Below, piece after piece: positions 7,372 to 12,552 of a stretch of 12,552 nucleotides of DNA. The notes beneath the pieces are model-generated. The model did no database searches, was not told the DNA's origin, and saw only the letters and a list, made by a program, of their open reading frames with translations. This stretch comes from Roseovarius sp. UBA6167. GTDB lineage: Bacteria; Pseudomonadota; Alphaproteobacteria; Rhodobacterales; Rhodobacteraceae. The position numbers were made by a program, and so were the translations under genes. Position 1 is the first letter of the stretch; every line of letters begins with the position of its first letter. Where the stretch lies: the NCBI GenBank assembly GCA_002428225.1, contig DIUD01000026.1, forward strand, positions 1-12,552, in the 5' to 3' direction.

Positions 7372-7904
7372 GACGCCTCATCGCACGCATGAGACGCGGC
7401 TTCACCGGAAACGAGAGCGGCACGGTGAGCACGGAATTTGTCGTCCTGGTCCCGTTCCTCCTGAGTTTCATCACCTTCTCGGTGGAGTTGGGTATCGTGA
7501 CGATGCAATCTGCGATGCTCGAGCGTGGCCTCGACATCGCCGTGCGGGACATTCGCCTCGGCACCGGCACCGCTCCGCAGCACGATGCCATCAAGAACAG
7601 CATCTGCGAGAATGCGCTCGTGATCGCGAACTGCCGCGAAAAGCTGCGCCTGGAGATGGTGCCGACCGATCTGCGCAACCTGACGGCCCTGGACCCGGTG
7701 CCGGACTGCACCGATGCGGCCGAGCCGGCCAAGCCCCTGCGTGCCTTCATTCCGGGCGGGCAAAACCAGCTCATGCTGCTGCGCGCCTGCCTCAAGTACA
7801 GGCCCCTGTTCCCCGAAAAAATTCTTGGCCGGGCCTTGTTCAAGGACTCGAGCGGTGAAACAGCCTTCATTGCCATGTCCGCCTTCGTGCAGGAGCCGAT
7901 ATGA
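7368..7904 (+). CDS. TadE/TadF-like pseudopilin-type protein
   Basis: 178 residues. A basic N-terminus leads to a prepilin-like site, SG|TVSTEFVVLVPF. G18 is the expected last residue before cleavage, E23 is the conserved Glu5, and F24 follows. One transmembrane helix (about 21-40) comes next. This matches TadE/TadF minor pseudopilins, which are trimmed by a TadV-type peptidase and assembled with the Flp pilus. The rest is predicted extracytoplasmic and holds four cysteines (C80, C89, C114, C141), enough for two disulfides. Start: the ATG at 7368 overlaps the preceding stop as ATGA, with GAGG upstream. A frame extending further upstream to 6861 lies inside the TadG-like gene and is rejected. 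The overlap implies translational coupling within the operon. Assignment to TadE rather than TadF cannot be made by eye. Confidence 0.85.
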   Translation: MRRLIARMRRGFTGNESGTVSTEFVVLVPFLLSFITFSVELGIVTMQSAMLERGLDIAVRDIRLGTGTAPQHDAIKNSICENALVIANCREKLRLEMVPTDLRNLTALDPVPDCTDAAEPAKPLRAFIPGGQNQLMLLRACLKYRPLFPEKILGRALFKDSSGETAFIAMSAFVQEPI

Positions 7905-8497
7905 TGCTGGCCGATATTCGCCACCGGCTCGCCCGCCTTGTGCGACTTTTTCGCCGCGATGAGCGCGGGGTGATCGCCGTGGAAACCGTGGTGGTCACGC
8001 CGATGCTGTTGTCGGGGCTGCTGTTCTCGTTCGTGTTCTACGATGTTCACCTTCAGCAGAGCGTGCGCGACAAGGCGAGCTACACCATGACCGACGCGCT
8101 GTCGCGTGAAACCGCCGTCATCGACGACACCTATATCGACAACCTCAAGACGACGTTCGACATGATCTCCGGCGCCCGCAGCCCGGTCCAGATGCGGGTT
8201 TCGGTGATTCGTTTTCATGACATCCCCGGTCACCCGTGGTTCGAGTTGCGCTGGAGCGAGGTGCGCGGCAGCGGCGCGCTGTTCCCCCTGACGCAACAGG
8301 AGGTGAGCGAAGACACGGGCCGTCTGCCGCTCATGGTGGGCGGTCAGGATCTCATTCTTGTAGAGACGCGCAGCCCCTATGTTCCGGTGCTGGCGACCAG
8401 ATGGCTCAACGACATCGTTCTTGAAACCCGGATGTTCATGACGTTGCGCTTTGCCTCGCAGCTCTGCTTCGAGGGCGTCTGCGCGCCGAAAGGCTGA
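7901..8497 (+). CDS. TadE/TadG-like pseudopilin-type protein
   Basis: 198 residues. A basic N-terminus leads to the motif ERG|VIAVETVVVTP, with G23 as the candidate cleavage residue and E28 as the conserved Glu5. A single hydrophobic helix (about 25-47) follows. The remaining 150 residues are predicted extracytoplasmic, with two closely spaced cysteines at the C-terminus (C189 and C194 in CFEGVC). Start: the ATG at 7901 overlaps the previous stop (ATGATG). AGGAG lies five bases before the first ATG and eight before the second at 7904, so either may be used. Third and last gene of the operon. It ends in a shared hairpin with the convergent gene. It belongs to the same general family as the gene before it but shares little sequence with it outside the N-terminal motif, consistent with distinct minor subunits. 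Confidence 0.82.
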   Translation: MMLADIRHRLARLVRLFRRDERGVIAVETVVVTPMLLSGLLFSFVFYDVHLQQSVRDKASYTMTDALSRETAVIDDTYIDNLKTTFDMISGARSPVQMRVSVIRFHDIPGHPWFELRWSEVRGSGALFPLTQQEVSEDTGRLPLMVGGQDLILVETRSPYVPVLATRWLNDIVLETRMFMTLRFASQLCFEGVCAPKG

Positions 8498-8508
8498 GCG
8501 CCTCAGCC
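8492..8508. terminator. Short hairpin spanning both convergent stop codons
   Basis: GGCTGAG (8492-8498) and CTCAGCC (8502-8508) are exact reverse complements around a 3-base loop. The stem contains the TGA of the upstream plus-strand gene and the TGA of the minus-strand gene. On the minus strand it is followed by TTT; on the plus strand no T-run follows. It could be a weak bidirectional terminator. The short stem leaves real doubt. Confidence 0.4.
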
Positions 8509-8979
8509 CTCGCGCGCGGCAATCCATGCCTGGATGACCCCGGCCATGTATTTGGCCGGGGTTCCCGGCGTAACGCCGCCGACGCCGATCCGGCGCCCGA
8601 TCCGCCACCACAGCCCCGGCTCCCAGGCGAAGGACCCCTTGCTGCGCAGCGTGATCATGAACCCGTTCGAGGGTTTGAAGGCGAACATGCCGCGATCCAC
8701 CGTCACGATCTCTTCCATGGGAGCGAGGATGCGCCCATCGCTCGAGCGCAGCCCCTCGGCGGTCAGCTCCAGCCGCTCGGCCGTCGCGCGCCACATACGG
8801 TAGGCGCACCACAGCGCAACCAATCCGAGCGCCACCTGAAACGCCTGCCACCCAAGGCCGGGCGAAAGCTCTGTCGCCATGTAGAGCATGATCGCCCCCA
8901 GCCCGCCGAGCGAGCCGACGCCGATCAACCGCCGCCCCGCCGAGGCCGCCAGCACCGCCTCGATCTGCCCTTCCGTCAC
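8503..8979 (-). CDS. Small membrane protein of unknown function with two N-terminal helices
   Basis: 158 residues. Two hydrophobic helices lie at about 17-36 and 44-62, joined by a short loop. A soluble C-terminal part (about 66-150) follows, with a pattern suggestive of a small beta-rich, PH-like domain (LELTAEGLRSSDG, then EEIVTVDRGMFAFKPSNGF). The topology probably places the soluble domain on the cytoplasmic side. I recognise the type as a conserved hypothetical protein of Rhodobacterales but no named function. Start: the GTG at 8979 has GGGAG six bases upstream and gives a compact N-terminus. An ATG at 9054 would add 25 very basic residues without a ribosome site. The gene is convergent with the Tad-like operon (5 nt between stops) and divergent from the pirin gene. 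Confidence 0.83.
   Translation of the reverse strand: MTEGQIEAVLAASAGRRLIGVGSLGGLGAIMLYMATELSPGLGWQAFQVALGLVALWCAYRMWRATAERLELTAEGLRSSDGRILAPMEEIVTVDRGMFAFKPSNGFMITLRSKGSFAWEPGLWWRIGRRIGVGGVTPGTPAKYMAGVIQAWIAAREG
8537..8562 (+). terminator. GC-rich 9-bp hairpin just beyond the Tad-like operon
   Basis: ACCCCGGCC (8537-8545) and GGCCGGGGT (8554-8562) are exact reverse complements around the 8-base loop ATGTATTT. It lies 39 nt after the last operon stop on the plus strand, inside the 3' end of the convergent minus-strand gene. It might help stop plus-strand transcripts. The following bases are TCCCGG, not a T-run, so it is at best a non-canonical terminator. Part of the symmetry may simply reflect codons for TPAKYMAG. 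Confidence 0.3.
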
Positions 8980-9047
8980 CGCTCTCTCCCTCTTCTTGCC
9001 CCGCGCCCATGCACGGCACCTCTTGCGCGCATGAACAGAACCACCCC

Positions 9048-9076
9048 TGCACACACGCCACGAAATCCCCTATATC
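9048..9076 (+). promoter_or_regulatory. Candidate promoter for the pirin-selO unit
   Basis: TGCACA (9048-9053) and TATATC (9071-9076) stand 17 bases apart on the plus strand, an ideal spacing for a sigma-70 promoter. Each matches the consensus only in part. The -10 ends 25 bases before the pirin ATG at 9102, leaving a leader of about 18 nt that includes AAGGAG. This is the only AT-rich stretch in the gap. Confidence 0.4.
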
Positions 9077-9101
9077 ATAGCGTGAGCAAAGGAGAGTGAC
9101 C

Positions 9102-10007
9102 ATGTCCATCAGACCCGTTCTCGAGGCCCGCGCCGCCATCCCCACGATGGAGGGTGCGGGCGTCCACCTGCACCGCGCCTTCGGCTTTCACGACCCGTCC
9201 GAGCTTGACCCGTTCCTGCTGTTCGACGATTTCCGCAACGACGACCCGGCGCATTATGCAAAGGGCTTTCCCTGGCACCCGCATCGCGGGATCGAGACCA
9301 TCACCTATGTGCTGGCCGGTGAGGTCGATCATGGCGACAGCCTCGGCAATACCGGCGCGCTTGGCGCGGGTGACGTGCAGTGGATGACCGCCGGATCGGG
9401 CATCCTGCATCAGGAAATGCCGCGCGGCGACGCGCGCGGGCGGATGCACGGCTTTCAGCTCTGGGCCAACCTGCCGGCGGCGCAGAAGATGTGCGCGCCG
9501 CGCTATCAGGACATCAAGGCCGCCGACATCCCCGAGGTGATCGACGATGACGGCACCAGCGTGCGCGTCGTCACCGGCAGTTTCTGGGGCGCGCGCGGCC
9601 CGGTTGACGGCATCGCCGCCGACCCGCAATATCTTGACATCTCGGTGCCGCCGGGGCGGCGCAAGGTACTCAGGGTGGACACATACCGCCGCAGCTTTGC
9701 CTATATCTTCGCGGGCAGCGGGCGCTTTGCCGATGCCTCCGCGCCGACCGGCGTGCTGCTGGAAAAGGAGGTGGCCGGCCGCGAGGTGCGCCTGCGCGAC
9801 CTTTCGGGCGACCGCACGCTGGTGCGCTTTGGCTCCGGCGACGAGATCACCGTGCAGGCCGGCCCCGAGGGCATCCGCTTTCTGCTCGTCTCGGGCGCGC
9901 CGCTTGAAGAGCCGGTGGCCTGGCACGGTCCCATCGTGATGAACACCAGGGACGAGTTGCGCCAGGCCATGCGCGATCTGCGCGATGGCACGTTCATTCG
10001 GAACTGA
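9102..10007 (+). CDS. Pirin family protein (bicupin)
   Basis: 301 residues, the usual pirin length. The N-terminal cupin carries all four metal ligands of human pirin: H59 and H61 in PWHPHRG, then H103 and E105 in GILHQE. A second cupin domain fills the C-terminal half. Pirins are cytosolic iron-binding proteins. Some bacterial members act as quercetinases or bind metabolic enzymes, and the reaction of this one cannot be told from sequence. Start: the ATG at 9102 has AAGGAG at a good distance. A GTG two codons earlier overlaps the ribosome site and is less likely. The gene is followed 54 nt later by selO on the same strand, so the two are probably co-transcribed. Both are often tied to oxidative stress, but the link here is inferred from position only. 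Confidence 0.93.
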   Translation: MSIRPVLEARAAIPTMEGAGVHLHRAFGFHDPSELDPFLLFDDFRNDDPAHYAKGFPWHPHRGIETITYVLAGEVDHGDSLGNTGALGAGDVQWMTAGSGILHQEMPRGDARGRMHGFQLWANLPAAQKMCAPRYQDIKAADIPEVIDDDGTSVRVVTGSFWGARGPVDGIAADPQYLDISVPPGRRKVLRVDTYRRSFAYIFAGSGRFADASAPTGVLLEKEVAGREVRLRDLSGDRTLVRFGSGDEITVQAGPEGIRFLLVSGAPLEEPVAWHGPIVMNTRDELRQAMRDLRDGTFIRN

Positions 10008-10043
10008 GGCTTGCAGACGGGCGGCGGGCCGCTAGGTTGGCAG

Positions 10044-10059
10044 GGGTCAACGGAGACCC
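10044..10059 (+). promoter_or_regulatory. Small hairpin around the selO ribosome binding site
   Basis: GGGTC (10044-10048) and GACCC (10055-10059) are exact reverse complements around the loop AACGGA. The Shine-Dalgarno GGAG (10052-10055) lies mostly in that loop, two bases before the selO start. The stem is only five pairs, so any effect on translation would be mild. It could be chance in GC-rich DNA. Confidence 0.25.
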
Positions 10060-10061
10060 GC

Positions 10062-11483
10062 ATGAAACTGAGCATCCCATTCGACAACAGCTATGCCCGC
10101 CTGCCCGCGCCATTCCATACGCGGCAGGCGGCCGCGCCGGTGCGCGCGCCGCGCCTGATCCGCTTCAACGCCGCGCTGGCCTGCGAGTTGGGCATCACCG
10201 GCGGCGATGACGCGACGCTCGCGCGGGTCTTTTCCGGCAACGAGTCCCCCGAGGGCGCGGCCCCGCTGGCGCAGGTCTATGCCGGGCATCAGTTCGGCGG
10301 CTTCTCGCCGCAGCTTGGCGACGGGCGCGCGCTCTTGCTCGGCGAGGTGGTGGACCGCGCAGGCCACCGCCGCGACATCCAGCTCAAGGGCTCTGGCCCC
10401 ACGCCCTATTCGCGCATGGGCGACGGGCGCGCCTGGCTCGGGCCGGTGCTGCGCGAATACGTGGTGTCGGAGGCGATGCACGCGCTCGGCATCCCCACCA
10501 CCCGCGCGCTGGCCGCCGTCGCCACCGGCGAGCAGGTCTGGCGCGAGGCGGGCGCGCTGCCCGGCGCGGTGCTCACGCGCGTTGCCGCCAGCCATATCCG
10601 CGTCGGCACCTTCCAGTATTTCGCCGCGCGCCGCGATCCGGCCAGCCTGCGCGCGCTTTATGATTACACCGTCGCGCGCCATTACAGCCATGTGGAGGAC
10701 CCCGCGCATCTCCTGTCCGAGGTGATCGGGCGGCAGGCGCGGCTGGTGGCGGGCTGGCTCTCGGTGGGGTTCATCCACGGGGTGATGAACACCGACAACA
10801 CCGCCGTATCGGGCGAGACGATCGACTATGGCCCCTGCGCCTTTCTGGATACCTACCATCCGCAGACGGTCTATAGCTCGATCGACGCCCATGGCCGCTA
10901 TGCCTATGACAATCAGGCCCATGTGATCGTGTGGAACATGGCGCAATTCGCCACCGCGCTCGTGCCGCTCATGCCCGAGCCACAGGCGGCGGTGGAAGAG
11001 TTCACCGCCCTTGTCCACGCCATGCCCGACCGGATCGAGACCGAATGGCTGCGCGCCTTTTGCGCCAAGATCGGCATTGTCGCACCGGGGCCGGGGGATG
11101 GCGCGCTCGTGGGCGATCTGCTGGCGCGTATGGCCGAGGGGCGGGCGGATTTCACCAACACCTTCCGCGCGCTCGTCGAGGGCGGCGCGCGCGACCAGTT
11201 CCTCGATCCGGTGGCCTTTGACACATGGGAGGCAGGCTGGCGCGCGCGGTTGACGCGCGAGGCCGACCCGGAGGGCGTGATGCGCGCCGCCAACCCCGCC
11301 TTCATCCCCCGCAATCACCGGATCGAACAGATGATCGAGGCCGCGATAGCGGGCGATTTCAAGCCGTTCGAGCGGCTTCTCGATGTGCTCTCCCGGCCCT
11401 TCGAGGACCAGCCGGAAGCCGCCGCGCTGAGGCGCCCGCCCACCCCGTCCGAGGTCGTGCCGCAGACCTTTTGCGGCACCTGA
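10062..11483 (+). CDS. selO: Protein adenylyltransferase SelO (YdiU family pseudokinase)
   Basis: Transfers AMP from ATP to Ser, Thr or Tyr residues of target proteins (AMPylation) and is linked to redox homeostasis. 473 residues, normal for bacterial SelO. The kinase-like fold with a flipped nucleotide is indicated by the family signature YAGHQFGGF-PQLGDGRA (73-90), K109 in DIQLKGSG, the SRMGDGRA segment, and HGVMNTDN (239-246). D245 corresponds to the catalytic base of the characterised Pseudomonas enzyme. N246 and D255 (in DYGPCAFLD) are the metal ligands; their 9-residue spacing agrees with that enzyme. The last four residues, FCGT, place a cysteine (C471) where many eukaryotic forms have selenocysteine. 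Start: the ATG at 10062 has GGAG six bases upstream. The frame is open to 10011 but has no ribosome site there. Downstream of pirin, convergent with the methyltransferase-like gene (19 nt between stops). Confidence 0.97.
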   Translation: MKLSIPFDNSYARLPAPFHTRQAAAPVRAPRLIRFNAALACELGITGGDDATLARVFSGNESPEGAAPLAQVYAGHQFGGFSPQLGDGRALLLGEVVDRAGHRRDIQLKGSGPTPYSRMGDGRAWLGPVLREYVVSEAMHALGIPTTRALAAVATGEQVWREAGALPGAVLTRVAASHIRVGTFQYFAARRDPASLRALYDYTVARHYSHVEDPAHLLSEVIGRQARLVAGWLSVGFIHGVMNTDNTAVSGETIDYGPCAFLDTYHPQTVYSSIDAHGRYAYDNQAHVIVWNMAQFATALVPLMPEPQAAVEEFTALVHAMPDRIETEWLRAFCAKIGIVAPGPGDGALVGDLLARMAEGRADFTNTFRALVEGGARDQFLDPVAFDTWEAGWRARLTREADPEGVMRAANPAFIPRNHRIEQMIEAAIAGDFKPFERLLDVLSRPFEDQPEAAALRRPPTPSEVVPQTFCGT

Positions 11484-11502
11484 GCGTCGCGCGCGTGCCC
11501 GG

Positions 11503-12381
11503 TCACGGCCGCGAGGCCGCGCCCGGCAGGTCGGGCCAGTCGCGCGGATCGCCGCCTTCGCCCTTGGGCCGCGCAAGCAGCACCTGCGCGTGAAAATGCC
11601 CGCTGGTCTCAAGCCCCTCGGTGTCGTGCCCGGCCGCGCAGGCATTGGCGATGGCGCGGGCCTGTTCGTCGTCGCTCTCGAAGCGGCGGTGGATGAAGGG
11701 CGCGACCGGCAGCACCTCCTGCACCAGCCCGTGCCGCGCCAGCACCTCTGCCGCCGCCGCGCGCTCGTTGCCGCGAATGGGCGAGGTCATCACCCAGGGC
11801 CTGCGCGGCGCACAAGCCGCGAGCACCCGGTCGAGCGCGCGCGGCATGAGCTGCGCCACCGAGCCGCATTCCACGATCATGTCCACCCGTCCAAGCGCGG
11901 CCGCCAGACCGGCAGAGGGCGCGCCCTCCTCCAGGTCCTCGGCATATGCCTCGTCGAACAGCCCCACGGCGCGACCATAGGCCACCGCATTGGGCATGAT
12001 GTCGAGCCCGGTCACATGCAGGGGCGGCGCGTGGCGGGCAAGCCCGGCCAGCCAGTCCCGATCCCGCGCGATCACCTCCTGCGGCGTCGCGCGGTCGAAT
12101 TCGGGCGAGCGGTAACGGGCCAGAACCTGTGCCAGCGTGATCTTGTGGCGCATCAGCAGCGTCACCACCCCATAGCTCGACGCGAAATCCAGAATACGCG
12201 GGGCGCTCAGGCCCCGCGCGCGGCAGAGCGCCCCGAGCCCCGCCCGGAACGCCGCCACCGCATGATGCTGGTTGCGATAGCCAAGCGCGTCCATCATGCG
12301 GAAATAGGCGCGGCAATCGGGCTGGTCATACGTGTCGTCGAAGATCGTGACAAAGGCTTTGCCCTGCGGATCGTCTGACAT
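11503..12381 (-). CDS. Class I SAM-dependent methyltransferase-like protein
   Basis: 292 residues. A Rossmann-like methyltransferase core is suggested by motif I, RILDFASSYG (62-71), in which the usual glycine-rich loop is replaced by ASSYG. A motif II-like strand ends in the acidic residue D127 (VTGLDIMPNA), which would bind the SAM ribose. A later strand, DMIVECGSVAQLM (167-179), corresponds to motif IV. The substrate is not predictable. The C-terminus holds a charged, histidine-containing stretch (ETSGHFHAQVLLARP). The departure from GxGxG in motif I leaves open that it binds SAM in a modified way or has lost activity. Start: the ATG at 12381 with AAGGAG seven bases upstream. A frame open to 12513 lacks a ribosome site. 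Transcribed alone on the minus strand, convergent with selO. Confidence 0.8.
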   Translation of the reverse strand: MSDDPQGKAFVTIFDDTYDQPDCRAYFRMMDALGYRNQHHAVAAFRAGLGALCRARGLSAPRILDFASSYGVVTLLMRHKITLAQVLARYRSPEFDRATPQEVIARDRDWLAGLARHAPPLHVTGLDIMPNAVAYGRAVGLFDEAYAEDLEEGAPSAGLAAALGRVDMIVECGSVAQLMPRALDRVLAACAPRRPWVMTSPIRGNERAAAAEVLARHGLVQEVLPVAPFIHRRFESDDEQARAIANACAAGHDTEGLETSGHFHAQVLLARPKGEGGDPRDWPDLPGAASRP

Positions 12382-12444
12382 GGCGCGGCTCCTTTCCGGT
12401 GGACGTCGTGCAAAGATTGCCGACAAGCTGCGCGGCGCGGGGCA

Positions 12445-12473
12445 CGAATACAAGCGGCAAACCCGCCCCGCAA
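12445..12473 (-). promoter_or_regulatory. Candidate promoter for the methyltransferase-like gene
   Basis: On the minus strand TTGCGG (12468-12473) and TATTCG (12445-12450) are 17 bases apart, about 63 nt upstream of the ATG at 12381. Each matches the sigma-70 consensus at three or four positions. The spacing is the best argument. Nothing else between 12382 and 12514 stands out, and no gene fits in that stretch. Confidence 0.25.
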
Positions 12474-12514
12474 GGCCGCGCCTTGGCCCGATCGCCAGCG
12501 GGGGCGATGCCAAC

Positions 12515-12552
12515 GGCCCCGTGCGCGGCGCGTATCTCGGGGCTTTGCTTTT
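12515..12552 (+). terminator. Candidate intrinsic terminator at the right edge
   Basis: GGCCCCG (12515-12521) pairs with CGGGGCT (12538-12544; six Watson-Crick pairs plus a G-T wobble). The 16-base loop can hold a small inner CGC/GCG stem. The run TTTGCTTTT follows at 12544-12552, up to the window edge, which is the pattern of a rho-independent terminator reading rightward. No plus-strand gene ends here, so the terminated transcript, if any, would be a small RNA from 12382-12514 or a readthrough product. The window ends within the T-run. Confidence 0.4.

Noticed and set aside
7346..9145. 599-codon minus-strand frame spanning two Tad-like genes and the small membrane protein gene
   Set aside because: It is out of frame with the real minus-strand gene at 8503-8979 and antisense to two genes with good starts and motifs.
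11506..11519. CGGCC-GCGA-GGCCG hairpin near the selO/methyltransferase junction
   Set aside because: Only five pairs, no T-run on either strand, and it lies in the last codons of the methyltransferase-like gene, so it is likely incidental.
10047..11645. 532-codon minus-strand frame opposite selO
   Set aside because: It is antisense to SelO and shows biased shadow composition.
1..12552. A new defence, mobile or biosynthetic system
   Set aside because: All main genes are core or common Rhodobacterales types. There are no nucleases, integrases, transposases, CRISPR repeats, toxin-antitoxin pairs or composition breaks that I could see.

Overview
The window looks like ordinary chromosomal DNA of an alphaproteobacterium, most likely a Rhodobacterales (Roseobacter or Paracoccus relative). 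It is GC-rich. The DnaG and RpoD N-termini, the dnaG-rpoD order with no adjacent rpsU, and the Glu dehydrogenase, SelO and Tad-like proteins all fit that group. The placement comes from remembered protein character, not from a search.

Layout. (1) Minus strand, 5224 to 1: a GTG-started glutamate dehydrogenase, a small exported protein of unknown role, the DNA primase dnaG, and the housekeeping sigma factor rpoD, which runs off the left edge. All four are co-directional with gaps of 71, 40 and 117 nt. (2) 5225-5598: a divergent intergenic region with no convincing gene. It holds a 30-bp palindrome with one mismatched pair just upstream of the dehydrogenase, and short degenerate repeats upstream of the next operon. 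(3) Plus strand, 5599-8497: three genes joined by ATGA stop/start overlaps. They encode a TadG-like VWA-domain protein and two TadE/TadF-like pseudopilin-type proteins. No other tad/flp genes are in view. (4) Minus strand, 8503-8979: a small two-helix membrane protein, convergent with the Tad-like operon. Two hairpins lie at that junction. (5) Plus strand, 9102-11483: a pirin and SelO (protein AMPylase), 54 nt apart and probably one redox-related operon. (6) Minus strand, 11503-12381: a methyltransferase-like protein convergent with selO. (7) 12382-12552: no gene, but a hairpin followed by a T-rich run at the right edge.

I see no defence, mobile, CRISPR, prophage or biosynthetic cassette, and no tRNA or rRNA genes. 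The less ordinary items are the gdh-upstream palindrome, the stand-alone TadG/TadE/TadE-like operon with its interrupted VWA domain, and a possible small-RNA terminator at the right edge. None of these amounts to a demonstrated new system.
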